Of a stretch of DNA of 64,000 nucleotides, positions 36,511 through 44,479 are shown in pieces (position 1 is the stretch's first letter; every line of letters begins with the position of its first letter). The notes under the pieces were generated by a model. It made no database searches, had not been told where the DNA came from, and was given only the letters and a program-made list of their open reading frames with translations. A program made the position numbers and the translations under genes. Source of the DNA: Streptomyces geranii (GTDB lineage: Bacteria > Actinomycetota > Actinomycetes > Streptomycetales > Streptomycetaceae); the NCBI RefSeq assembly GCF_002954775.1, contig NZ_PJME01000006.1:327564-391563 (forward strand). The letters are read 5' to 3'.

Positions 36511-37395
36511 TCAGATGACTGGGGGGCGGCCCAGCCGGGTCAGCCGCCACACCGTACGCCACCGGATGGGCCGGCGGGGTCCGCACGGGGTGGTCAGGCC
36601 CTCCTTGAACCCGCCCCACCAGGCTCTGAGCGCCGGGCGGGAGGGCCGTCGGAGGAGGGTGAGCAGCAGCCAGTCCCCCAGGTACACGGGTACGAGGGGG
36701 GCCGGAAGGTTGCGGCGGGCCAGCCAGACCCGGTTGCGGGCGACCATGCGGTGGTAGACCGCGTGCCGGGAGGGCGCGGTCGTGGGGTGGTAGAGCAGCA
36801 TGTCGGCCCGGTAGTCGATCATCCAGCCCGCGTCGAGGGCCCGCCAGGCCAGGTCGGTCTCCTCGTGGGCGTAGAAGAACTCCTCGGGGAGGATGCCCAC
36901 TTCGGCGAAGACCTTGGTACGGACGGCGTTGGCGCCGCCGAGGAAACTGGTGACGCGGGAGCTGCGCATCGGGTCCGTGGTGCCCGGCCGTGGCACGTGG
37001 CGGCGCTGGGTGAGGCCGGTGTCGGGGTCGGCGATGCGGAAGCTGATGATGCCGAGTTCCGCGTCGTCGGTGAAGGCCCGGCGGCACAGCTCGGCGGTGT
37101 CCTGGTGGCCCAGGAGCCCGTCGTCGTCGAGGAACATCAGAATGTCCACGTCACCGCCGGCCGGGCCGAACGCCTCGATGCCGACGTTGCGGCCACCGGG
37201 GATGCCGAGGTTCTCGGGCAGTTCGACGCTCCGTACGCCCTCGGGGAGGTCCGGGACGGGCGAGCCGTTACCGACGACGACGACCTCGACCGGGTCGCCG
37301 TCCTGTTTGGCGATGGAGTCGACGAGGGCGCGCAGTTCGTCGGGCCGGTTGCCCATGGTGATGATCACCGCGCCGACCTTCATGGCGCTACTCAC
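36511..37395 (-). CDS. Glycosyltransferase family 2
   Basis: A 294-aa GT-A fold transferase. The nucleotide-sugar domain starts VGAVIITMGNRPDELRAL and contains NLGIPGGRNVGIEA and the metal-binding FLDDDG (DXD-type) near residue 93. Acceptor-side motifs are FLGGANAVR and FFYAHEETDLAWRALDAG, the ED-type catalytic block of rhamnosyl/galactofuranosyl-like GT2 enzymes. No membrane helices. GTG overlaps the upstream gene's stop (GTGA). It presumably adds a sugar to the polymer or lipid made by this operon; donor unknown. Confidence 0.9.
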   Translation of the reverse strand: MSSAMKVGAVIITMGNRPDELRALVDSIAKQDGDPVEVVVVGNGSPVPDLPEGVRSVELPENLGIPGGRNVGIEAFGPAGGDVDILMFLDDDGLLGHQDTAELCRRAFTDDAELGIISFRIADPDTGLTQRRHVPRPGTTDPMRSSRVTSFLGGANAVRTKVFAEVGILPEEFFYAHEETDLAWRALDAGWMIDYRADMLLYHPTTAPSRHAVYHRMVARNRVWLARRNLPAPLVPVYLGDWLLLTLLRRPSRPALRAWWGGFKEGLTTPCGPRRPIRWRTVWRLTRLGRPPVI

Positions 37396-38174
37396 CGGAG
37401 CCTGCTGGAGGCGAGGATGGACACCAGGTGCAGCACGGTCTGCAGGATCGCGATCCCGGCCAGCACGGCGATGCCCAGCCGGGTCCAGAACAGGTCACCG
37501 CCGAAGGCGTCGAGGATCGCCACGAAGAGGATGAACAGGCTCGCCTCGACGCCGCCGATCAGCCGGTGGAACTTCAGCGCGGCGGCGGCTTTACGGGCCA
37601 GGGCGAGCCCCTCGGAGCGCGGCACCGACAGCTCCTCCTTGGCGGCCTCCAGCCCGCTGCGGGAGCGGGCCACGTCCACCAGGTCGGTCTCGGCCTTGAT
37701 CAGGATCGCGCCGAGGGCGGCCAGGGTCCCGAGGAACGCCCACAGCCACTCGGGACTCCCGGAGCCGTCCCACAGGTCGGCGCCGCGCAGCCCGAAGCCG
37801 ATCAGCAGGGCCGACTCGGAGAGGTAGTGGCCGATGCGGTCGAGGTACACGCCGGTGATCGAGGTCTGCTTGCGCCAGCGGGCGATCTCGCCGTCGACGC
37901 AGTCGAGGAGCAGGTACAGCTGGATCAGTACGACGCCCAGGATCGCGCCGGTCAGGCCGGGCAGCAGAAGGGCCGCGCCCGCGAGGCCGCCCGCGACGAC
38001 CATCAGGTACGTGAGCTGGTTGGGCGTGATCCTGGTGTTCACCAGGTACGGGTCGACCCGCAGGGACACCTCGCGCATGTAGAGGCGTCCCGCCCAGTGC
38101 TCGCCGCTGCGCCGGTCCTTCACCCCTTCGGGGTGGACGACGGGGCGTAGTTCAGCTACCGATGGCCTTGACAT
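37392..38174 (-). CDS. CDP-alcohol phosphotransferase family membrane enzyme (atypical last Asp)
   Basis: A 260-aa integral membrane enzyme with about six helices. Family members move a phospho-alcohol from a CDP-alcohol to an acceptor hydroxyl. The signature DCVDGEIARW is followed by GVYLDRIGHY. The canonical motif ends GxxxDxxxD, but here the last Asp, the proposed catalytic base, is His. All other signature residues are intact. It sits between a dehydrogenase gene (23-bp overlap) and the GT2 gene (GTGA overlap). The product could be a phosphodiester-linked polyol or a phospholipid; not assignable. Confidence 0.88.
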   Translation of the reverse strand: MSRPSVAELRPVVHPEGVKDRRSGEHWAGRLYMREVSLRVDPYLVNTRITPNQLTYLMVVAGGLAGAALLLPGLTGAILGVVLIQLYLLLDCVDGEIARWRKQTSITGVYLDRIGHYLSESALLIGFGLRGADLWDGSGSPEWLWAFLGTLAALGAILIKAETDLVDVARSRSGLEAAKEELSVPRSEGLALARKAAAALKFHRLIGGVEASLFILFVAILDAFGGDLFWTRLGIAVLAGIAILQTVLHLVSILASSRLR

Positions 38175-39213
38175 AGTCCGCGTACGTGTCCTTGATCTGG
38201 TCGTTCGTGAGGTCGAGGTGTTCCAGGATCGTGTAGCGACCGGGTCTGGTCTGCGGGGCGTACTCGACGACCCGTACGAACTCGTCCGTGGTGAAGCCGA
38301 TCTCCTCCGGCAGCACCGGCAGCCCGTGCCGGCGCAGTACCTGGGCCATGTAGGCCGCTTCCTCGGGCGCTCCGCGCAGGTACATGGCGAAGGCGGCGCC
38401 GAGGCCGCACTGTTCGCCGTGGCTGGCGGCCCGCTTGGGGTACAGCAGGTCGAAGGCGTGGTTGATCTCGTGGCAGGCGCCGGAGGAGGGGCGGGAGTCG
38501 CCCGACACCGACATGGCGATCCCGGTGAGGACGAGGGCCTCGGCCAGCACCTGGAGGAAGGCGTTGTCGCCGACCCCTCCGGGGTGGCGCAGCACCGCTT
38601 CGCCGGCCTGGCGGGCCATCGCGGCGGCGAGGCCGTCGATCTTCTCGCCGTTGACCTCGCTCGCCAGCTCCCAGTCGGCCACCGCGGAGATGTTCGACAT
38701 GGCGTCGCCGATCCCGGAACGCACGAACCGGGCCGGGGCCTCGCGGATCACGTCCAGGTCGATGACGACGGCGATCGGGTTCGGTACGCCGTACGAGCCG
38801 CGCCCCGCGTCGTTGTCCAGGGTGGCGACCGGGGAGCACAGGCCGTCGTGCGCGAGGTTGGTGGCGACGGCGACCAGCGGCAGGCCCACGCGGGCGGCGG
38901 CGAACTTGGCGCAGTCGATGATCCGGCCGCCGCCGAGGCCGACGACGGCGTCGTAGTGGCCCGACTTGATGGCGTCGGCCAGCCGGATCGCGTCGTCGAT
39001 GGTGCCGCCGGCGACCTCGTACCAGCTCGCGCCGGGCAGCGCGGGGGCCAGCCGCTCGCGCAGCCTGGCGCCGGAGCCGGAGCTGATCGCGACGGCGATC
39101 TTCCCGGAGTGCGAGATCCGCTGGTCGAACAGCACGTCCGCCAGGTCGTCCAGGGCCCCCCGGCGGATGTCGACGACGACCGGCGAGGGGATCAGCCTCG
39201 TCAGTACCGGCAC
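38152..39213 (-). CDS. sn-Glycerol-1-phosphate dehydrogenase-like (EgsA/AraM family) enzyme
   Basis: A 353-aa iron/zinc-dependent dehydrogenase of the dehydroquinate-synthase-like fold. NAD motif GLGGGRIIDCAK at about 92-103; substrate/metal segments NLAHDG (119-124), DAMSN, CHEINHAFDLLYP and SHGEQCGLG. The HGEQ block and overall order match bacterial and archaeal glycerol-1-phosphate dehydrogenases, which reduce dihydroxyacetone phosphate. A related polyol-phosphate or phosphonate-aldehyde substrate is possible. GTG at 39213 follows GGGAGATCGC. It overlaps the nucleotidyltransferase gene by 13 bp. Confidence 0.8.
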   Translation of the reverse strand: MPVLTRLIPSPVVVDIRRGALDDLADVLFDQRISHSGKIAVAISSGSGARLRERLAPALPGASWYEVAGGTIDDAIRLADAIKSGHYDAVVGLGGGRIIDCAKFAAARVGLPLVAVATNLAHDGLCSPVATLDNDAGRGSYGVPNPIAVVIDLDVIREAPARFVRSGIGDAMSNISAVADWELASEVNGEKIDGLAAAMARQAGEAVLRHPGGVGDNAFLQVLAEALVLTGIAMSVSGDSRPSSGACHEINHAFDLLYPKRAASHGEQCGLGAAFAMYLRGAPEEAAYMAQVLRRHGLPVLPEEIGFTTDEFVRVVEYAPQTRPGRYTILEHLDLTNDQIKDTYADYVKAIGS

Positions 39214-39953
39214 GCGATCTCCCGTCCTCGGGCGAGATCGTCGTGGTTGTCTATCTCGACCCACGGGACCTCGCCTATGGGCGCCACGTCGATCCGGAAG
39301 CCGCGGTCGACCAGTTCCTGGTAGCCGTGCTCGTAGAACTGCTGGGGGTCGGTCTCCCAGACGGTCTTGAGGGCGTCGGCCAGTTCGGCGGCGGCGGCGC
39401 CCTCGATGAGGGTGACGCCGATGTACTCGCCGGTGGCCTCGGCCGGGTCCATCAGCTTGGTGATCCTGCGCACGCCCTTCTCCGGGTCCACGATCACCTT
39501 CATCTCCTCGTCGGCGAGATCCTTCACCGTGTCGAGGGCCAGGATGATGCGCTTCCCGTCACCGCGCGCGGCGAGCAGGGTCTTCTCGACGGAGACGGGG
39601 TGCACGGTGTCGCCGTTGGCGAGGATGACGCCGTCGGCGAGGGCGTCCCGGCCGCACCAGAGGGAGTAGGCGTTGTTCCACTCCTCGGCGCGGTCGTTGT
39701 CGATGAGGGTGAGCTTGAGCCCGTACTTCGCCTCCAGGGCGGCCTGGCGCGCGTAGACGGTCTCCTTGCGGTAGCCGACGATGATCGCGGCCTCGGTGAG
39801 GCCGATCTCGGCGAAGTTGGCGAGGGTGAGGTCGAGGACGGTGGGGCCGTCCTCTTCGCCCGCGGGGCCGACCGGCACGAGAGCCTTGGGCAGGCTGTCG
39901 GTGTAGGGGCGCAGACGCCGTCCGGCGCCGGCCGCCAGCACGAGGCCGATCAT
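39201..39953 (-). CDS. Nucleotidyltransferase (LicC/IPCT-like) for a phospho-alcohol
   Basis: A 250-aa NTP transferase that joins a nucleotide to a phosphorylated alcohol or sugar. It begins IGLVLAAGAGRRLRPYTDSLPKALVPV, the pyrophosphorylase signature. Later WNNAYSLWCG and ILANGDTVHPV are closer to choline-, inositol- or phosphonate-cytidylyltransferases (LicC, IPCT, PntC) than to glucose-1-phosphate enzymes. CTP as donor is inferred from the two CDP-alcohol enzymes beside it. ATG at 39953 has GAAGGAGAACCCGC upstream and overlaps the preceding stop (ATGA). Confidence 0.88.
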   Translation of the reverse strand: MIGLVLAAGAGRRLRPYTDSLPKALVPVGPAGEEDGPTVLDLTLANFAEIGLTEAAIIVGYRKETVYARQAALEAKYGLKLTLIDNDRAEEWNNAYSLWCGRDALADGVILANGDTVHPVSVEKTLLAARGDGKRIILALDTVKDLADEEMKVIVDPEKGVRRITKLMDPAEATGEYIGVTLIEGAAAAELADALKTVWETDPQQFYEHGYQELVDRGFRIDVAPIGEVPWVEIDNHDDLARGREIACRY

Positions 39954-41794
39954 GCGGGTTCTCCTTCGTCGTGTACTGCGGGCGCGCCGCCCTGGTGGGC
40001 GGCCACCCAGTAGCGGATGCTCTCGGCGAGCACCAGCAGGGCCACGACCACGGCGAGGACCGTGAGCGCGACCACGAACTGCGAGGCACTGAGCAGCGCG
40101 GCCAGTACGACGACCACCAGTGTCCGGCCCTCGTGCCCTCCGCTCGCCCGTACCAGCCAGCGCGGGGGCGCTCCGGCGTTGCCACGGATGCGGTACACCG
40201 TGTCGTAGTGATGGTAGGCGACGGCGGCCACGAGGCCGAAAGCTGCGGGAAGTGCTCCGTTTACCTCCGCTTTGCCCGCGAGAAGGAGGACTGTGCCGTA
40301 TTCGGCAGCCCGGAAGACCGGGGGGACGAGCCAGTCGAGGCGGCCCGTCAGGGGCAGTGCGACCGCGCCGCCCGCGCTGAGCACGTACAGCACGGTGAGG
40401 ACCGCGGGGATCGGGCTGCCGTACCCGCACACCGACAAGGCGAAGATCATCATCGCCGTGCCTTCGAGCGCGAGGAGCAGGCGCGAGCCGCCCGTCGTAC
40501 GCCCGGGAACGCGTGCGACCAGCTCGGCGAGCGGCCCGCTGTCCGTGAGGTCCGCGAGAGCCTGCGCTCCCCGATCGGTGCGCTGAGCCGTTCGGGTGAG
40601 TGAGCGCAGTACACGGCCCGCCGTGGTGTACGTCGCCGCGAAGCCGCAGCCGATGAGCAGCACGGTGAAGGTGACGCGGGGGGTGGTGAGGGCGGTGAGG
40701 ACGGCGATCAGTGCCCAGCGCTCGCCGATCGGCAAAACGATCATGCGCCGGACCCAGACCGTCCAGCCGACGCTGTCGAGGCGGTCGGAGAGGGCGGCCG
40801 TGGGGCTGGTGTTGGCCGTCGCGGCCGGGTCTCCGGCGTTCGCCTCGTTGAAGGAGAAGTCGACGACGTGCCGGCAGGTCTGCAGGATCATCGCGCCGAG
40901 GGCCAGCGCCCATACGTCGTCGCCGCCCCGGGCCGCTCCCAGCGCGAGGCCCGCGTAGTAGGCGTACTCCTTGGCGCGGTCGAAGGTGGCGTCCAGCCAG
41001 GCGCCGAGCGTCGAGTACTGGAGGGAGTAGCGGGCGAGCTGGCCGTCCGTGCAGTCCAGGACGAAGGAGACGAGCAGGAGCACGCCGGCGAGGACGAAGC
41101 CGCCGCGGGTGCCGGTGGCCGCGCAGCCGGCCGCGATCAGGGCGGTGAGCAGCGAGGCGGTGGTGACCTGGTTCGGGGTGAGGCCGCGACGGGCGCACCA
41201 GCGGGCCAGGTAGCGGGAGTACGGGCTGACGCAGAACGTCGTGAAGAAGCCGTCCCGGGACTTCACGGCCGACTTCAGGCGTACGGCCTCGTCGTCGACG
41301 GCGGCGACGGCCTGGCGTGCCTCGCCCAGCGCCCGCGGGTCGGCGGGGACGGTGGCGGTGAGGCTGCCCAGCTCGGGGCGGTGGACGGGGGCGCCGTCCG
41401 CGTCCAGGGCGAGGGCGATGCGGTCGGCGAGGCTGTCCACGGCTACGGCGGAGGCGGCGGCGCCGGGGCCCGTCGGGGCGTCCTCGCCGGTGGAGATCTC
41501 CCGGGCCAGGACACGGGTCAGGGCCGTACGGCCGGCGTCGGGCTGTGCCGCCACGGCGCCCGGGATCGCGGCGAGCGCGAAGCGGGGGTCGGTGAGGCCG
41601 AGGCGCAGGGCGTGGACGTGGCCGACGAAGCGGGCGTCGACGATGGCGACCCGTTCGGCGCAGGGGGCCTCGGCGAGGAGGGTCTCGGTCGCCGGGCCGT
41701 CGGCCGCGCTCCGGACGTCGAAGCCCAGGGACCGCAGATCGTCCTCGATCGACGATCCGGGAACCGGCTGACCCGTGAGGATGGCGGTCGGCAA
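39950..41794 (-). CDS. Two-module membrane protein: N-terminal domain, CDP-alcohol phosphotransferase, DUF5941
   Basis: A 614-aa protein, first gene of the operon. Residues 1-180 form a soluble domain starting PTAILTGQPVPGSSIEDDL, possibly an inactive nucleotide/sugar-binding module. Around 190-300 is a CDP-alcohol phosphotransferase with complete DCTDGQLARY...GAWLDATFDR signature (all Asp kept). The remainder has at least five further helices and corresponds to what I recall as DUF5941. The start is a TTG at 41794 with AGGGAGTGAGTTCGG upstream. It transfers a phospho-alcohol at the membrane; substrates unknown. Confidence 0.85.
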   Translation of the reverse strand: MPTAILTGQPVPGSSIEDDLRSLGFDVRSAADGPATETLLAEAPCAERVAIVDARFVGHVHALRLGLTDPRFALAAIPGAVAAQPDAGRTALTRVLAREISTGEDAPTGPGAAASAVAVDSLADRIALALDADGAPVHRPELGSLTATVPADPRALGEARQAVAAVDDEAVRLKSAVKSRDGFFTTFCVSPYSRYLARWCARRGLTPNQVTTASLLTALIAAGCAATGTRGGFVLAGVLLLVSFVLDCTDGQLARYSLQYSTLGAWLDATFDRAKEYAYYAGLALGAARGGDDVWALALGAMILQTCRHVVDFSFNEANAGDPAATANTSPTAALSDRLDSVGWTVWVRRMIVLPIGERWALIAVLTALTTPRVTFTVLLIGCGFAATYTTAGRVLRSLTRTAQRTDRGAQALADLTDSGPLAELVARVPGRTTGGSRLLLALEGTAMMIFALSVCGYGSPIPAVLTVLYVLSAGGAVALPLTGRLDWLVPPVFRAAEYGTVLLLAGKAEVNGALPAAFGLVAAVAYHHYDTVYRIRGNAGAPPRWLVRASGGHEGRTLVVVVLAALLSASQFVVALTVLAVVVALLVLAESIRYWVAAHQGGAPAVHDEGEPA

Positions 41795-42155
41795 CCGAAC
41801 TCACTCCCTGGACACCGACGCGTGCACGCCGGTCATTTACATGATGGTGGGGGAAACCCTGACCCACGGTGGCCGGGCAGCATGTCGGCAGAGGCTATCG
41901 GATGAGGCCGCGCCCGTGTTCACCGGCTGTTCACGGCCCCCGGCCGTGACCCGGGCGGGTGTCCGTCGCGACCGTCGTCGGCGCACCCCCGGCGGAGCGA
42001 GCCGCGCATCGCTGACCTGCGATTCGTTTCCGCAGGTCAGGGCACATGACAACGGTGTTCAGTGCCGCGTTGCCACATACCCCCCACCCGTAGTTCACTG
42101 TGATCGCCGGACGGGGTTCGGGACCGGGCGCGGGACGACACAGGAGGCGGCTTCC
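41795..42155. promoter_or_regulatory. Divergent promoter region, glycopolymer operon / zinc exporter
   Basis: This 361-bp gap serves both the leftward seven-gene operon and the rightward zinc exporter. Contents seen: a perfect 10-bp inverted repeat CTGACCTGCG/CGCAGGTCAG at 42012-42040, a Zur-box-like palindrome at 42047-42061 and a TTGCCA -35 candidate at 42070. I see no gene. Confidence 0.6.
42047..42061 (+). promoter_or_regulatory. Candidate Zur box upstream of the zinc exporter
   Basis: TGACAACGGTGTTCA keeps the TGA...TCA ends and inner A/T positions of the Streptomyces Zur site (about TGAAAATGATTTTCA). It lies just upstream of a TTGCCA -35 candidate, a position suited to activation rather than repression. 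I recall that S. coelicolor Zur activates the zitB exporter. Confidence 0.6.
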
Positions 42156-43091
42156 ATGGGGGCTGGGCACGATCACGGACACGCGCACAGCGCGCCGACC
42201 ACGGGCACGGCGGCAGCCGCGTACCAGGGGCGGCTGCGCATCGCGCTGGCCATCACGCTCACCGTCATGGTGGTCGAGGTCGTCGGCGGGGTCGTCGCCG
42301 ACTCCCTCGCGCTGATCGCGGACGCCGCGCACATGGCGACGGACGCGCTGGGCCTCGGCATGGCGCTGCTGGCCATCCACTTCGCGAACCGCCCGCCGAC
42401 CGGCAACCGCACCTTCGGGTACGCCCGCGCCGAGATCCTGGCCGCGCTCGCCAACTGTCTGCTGCTGCTGGGCGTCGGCGGCTACGTCCTGTACGAGGCG
42501 ATCCAGCGGTTCGTCACACCGGCGGAGACCGCGGGCGGGACGACCGTCGTGTTCGGTCTGATCGGCCTGACCGCGAACATGATCTCGCTCACGATGCTGA
42601 TGCGCGGCCAGAAGGAGAGCCTGAACGTGCGCGGGGCCTTCCTTGAGGTCGTCGCGGACGCGCTGGGCTCGGCGGCGGTGCTGGTCTCCGCGGTGATCAT
42701 CATGGCCACGGGCTGGCAGCGGGCCGACCCGATCGCCTCGGTCGTCATCGGTCTGATGATCGTGCCGCGTACGTGGAAGCTGCTGCGGGAGACCCTGAAC
42801 GTGCTGCTTGAGGCGGCCCCCCGGGGTGTCGACATGGCGGAGGTACGGGCCCACATACTGGCGCTGCCGGGCGTGGAGGACGTACACGATCTGCACGCCT
42901 GGACGATCACCTCCGGGATGCCGGTGCTGTCGGCGCACGTGGTCGTCAGTTCGGACGTGCTGAGCGGCATAGGGCACGAGAAGATGCTGCACGAGCTGCA
43001 GGGCTGCCTGGGCGACCACTTCGACGTCGAGCACTGCACCTTCCAGCTGGAGCCGGGCGGGCACGCGGAGCACGAGTCCATCTGTCACTGA
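42156..43091 (+). CDS. zitB: Cation diffusion facilitator, zinc exporter (ZitB/CzcD-like)
   Basis: A 311-aa membrane antiporter exporting Zn2+ (perhaps Cd2+ or Co2+) in exchange for protons. A His-rich N-terminus (HDHGHAH) is followed by six helices. The transport site residues are in SLALIADAAHMATDALGL (helix II, HxxxD) and VVADALGSAAVL (helix V). The C-terminal cytoplasmic domain has VHDLHAWTITSGMPVLSAH, and the protein ends HAEHESICH, further possible zinc ligands. ACAGGAGGCGGCTTCC precedes the ATG. Confidence 0.93.
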   Translation: MGAGHDHGHAHSAPTTGTAAAAYQGRLRIALAITLTVMVVEVVGGVVADSLALIADAAHMATDALGLGMALLAIHFANRPPTGNRTFGYARAEILAALANCLLLLGVGGYVLYEAIQRFVTPAETAGGTTVVFGLIGLTANMISLTMLMRGQKESLNVRGAFLEVVADALGSAAVLVSAVIIMATGWQRADPIASVVIGLMIVPRTWKLLRETLNVLLEAAPRGVDMAEVRAHILALPGVEDVHDLHAWTITSGMPVLSAHVVVSSDVLSGIGHEKMLHELQGCLGDHFDVEHCTFQLEPGGHAEHESICH

Positions 43092-43321
43092 GCGGCTCTT
43101 TTCGCCCCGCCGACCGGAACGCAGCCGTCCGGCGCGCGCCCGCGTCCCCTTCTTCAAGCCCCCCTCCCCGGCGGTTCCACGGCCGGGGGACAGGGCACGA
43201 TTGACTATCCGGTCGCTGTCCGGGGGCTTCGCCGCCGGACATGCGGGGGTGCCGCGAAGTGCCGGGAGTGCCGGATTCGTACGGCAGACTTGGGGCTCGA
43301 AGACCGAGGCGAAGGATGGGT

Positions 43322-43918
43322 ATGCCGATCACACCTGCCACCGCGACGCACAACAGTTCGTCGAACGGCACAGCAGAAGCGATCTTGCTCGAACTGGTCG
43401 ACGAGAACGGCACGACGATCGGCACCGCCGAGAAGCTCTCCGCGCACCAGCCACCGGGCCGGCTGCACCGGGCCTTCTCCGTCTTCCTCTTCGACGAGCA
43501 GGGCAGACTGCTGCTCCAGCAGCGCGCGCTGGGCAAGTACCACTCCCCCGGCGTCTGGTCCAACACCTGCTGCGGCCACCCCTACCCCGGCGAGGCGCCC
43601 TTCGCGGCGGCGGCCCGGCGGACGTACGAGGAGCTGGGGATCTCCCCGTCGCTGCTCGCCGAGGCGGGCACGGTCCGCTACAACCACCCCGACCCGGAGT
43701 CGGGCCTGGTCGAGCAGGAGTTCAACCACCTGTTCGTCGGGATGGCGCAGTCGCCGCTCGCGCCGGACCCGGAGGAGGTCGGGGCCACGGACTTCGTGAC
43801 CCCGGCCGAGTTGGCGGAGCGGCATGCCAAGGACCCGTTCTCGGCCTGGTTCATGACCGTGCTGGACGCGGCCCGCCCGGCGGTCCGGGAGCTGACGGGC
43901 CCGTCGGCCGGCTGGTGA
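43322..43918 (+). CDS. idi: Isopentenyl-diphosphate delta-isomerase, type I
   Basis: A 198-aa Nudix-fold enzyme that interconverts IPP and DMAPP, balancing prenyl units for the nearby hopanoid genes. Signatures: HRAFSVFLFDEQGRLLLQQRA, the catalytic-Cys motif SNTCCGHPYPGE near residue 82, and EQEFNHLFVG with the catalytic Glu. ATG at 43322 is used; an in-frame ATG two codons upstream is possible. GAAGGATGGGT is the nearest SD-like sequence. A convergent terminator follows at once. Confidence 0.95.
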   Translation: MPITPATATHNSSSNGTAEAILLELVDENGTTIGTAEKLSAHQPPGRLHRAFSVFLFDEQGRLLLQQRALGKYHSPGVWSNTCCGHPYPGEAPFAAAARRTYEELGISPSLLAEAGTVRYNHPDPESGLVEQEFNHLFVGMAQSPLAPDPEEVGATDFVTPAELAERHAKDPFSAWFMTVLDAARPAVRELTGPSAGW

Positions 43919-43921
43919 CAG

Positions 43922-43948
43922 CCGCTGCTGCCGTTATGGCAGCAGCGG
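43922..43948. terminator. Bidirectional terminator between idi and the RsbW-like gene
   Basis: Perfect 11-bp stem CCGCTGCTGCC / GGCAGCAGCGG with loop GTTAT. It begins 3 nt after the idi stop and overlaps the last codons of the convergent gene. Confidence 0.85.
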
Positions 43949-44479
43949 TGCGGGCTTGAGCGGCAGGGCCGCCCAGACGACCTTGCCGCCGCTCGCCGTG
44001 TGTTCGATGTCGCAGACCCCGCCCGCCTCCCTGGCGATCTCGCGGACCAGGAGCAGTCCGCGTCCGCCGGTCCGGCCGTGGTCGGCCTCCAGGGCGGTCG
44101 GGCGGTAGGGGTGGTTGTCCTCCACGGACACCCGCACCCACTCGGCACCGACGGCCACCTCCACGGCGAGCGTCGGCGAGAGCAGCGCCGCGTGCCGGAC
44201 GGCGTTCGTCGCCAGCTCCGAGACGATCACCAGCAGCCCGTGCACCAGGTCCGGCGAGGCGGGCACGCCCTGCCGGTACAGCAGGTCCCGTACCGCGTGC
44301 CGCGCCTGCGGGACGGAGGCGTCGACAGCGGGCGCGGTGAACCTCCAGACCCCTTCATAAGGAAGCGGATCCGGAGGTCTCCGCTCCATGGGCACCCCGT
44401 CGTCCGCTGGGCGGGAGTCGGACTCGCGCCCATGGTTCTCCATCGTCCGGTCGCCGCCCTCGCGCTCGATTGTCACCAC
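43934..44479 (-). CDS. RsbW-like anti-sigma ATPase (HATPase_c family)
   Basis: A 181-aa soluble GHKL ATPase. The N-box is LLVIVSELATNAVRHA near residue 88, then VSVEDNHPYRP and the G-box GRTGGRGLLLVREIAREAG. Such proteins act as serine kinases that bind a sigma factor or an anti-anti-sigma protein; no partner gene is adjacent. The N-terminal 40 residues are charged and low-complexity. The start is uncertain: GTG at 44479 or ATG at 44443, neither with a strong SD. Confidence 0.85.
   Translation of the reverse strand: MVTIEREGGDRTMENHGRESDSRPADDGVPMERRPPDPLPYEGVWRFTAPAVDASVPQARHAVRDLLYRQGVPASPDLVHGLLVIVSELATNAVRHAALLSPTLAVEVAVGAEWVRVSVEDNHPYRPTALEADHGRTGGRGLLLVREIAREAGGVCDIEHTASGGKVVWAALPLKPAPLLP

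Noticed and set aside
34708..41794. Reading the operon as a phosphonate biosynthesis cluster
   Set aside because: No PEP mutase (EDKxxxxxNS motif) or phosphonopyruvate decarboxylase is present in the window.
39954..41867. Minus-strand extension joining the nucleotidyltransferase to a long upstream frame (888 aa)
   Set aside because: The extension is an Arg/Pro/Gly-rich shadow of the DUF5941 gene; ATG at 39953 has a good SD and the correct start motif.
43166..43188. CCCCGGC/GCCGGGG hairpin between the zinc exporter and idi genes
   Set aside because: Only 7 bp with a 9-nt loop; in this GC context too weak to call a terminator.
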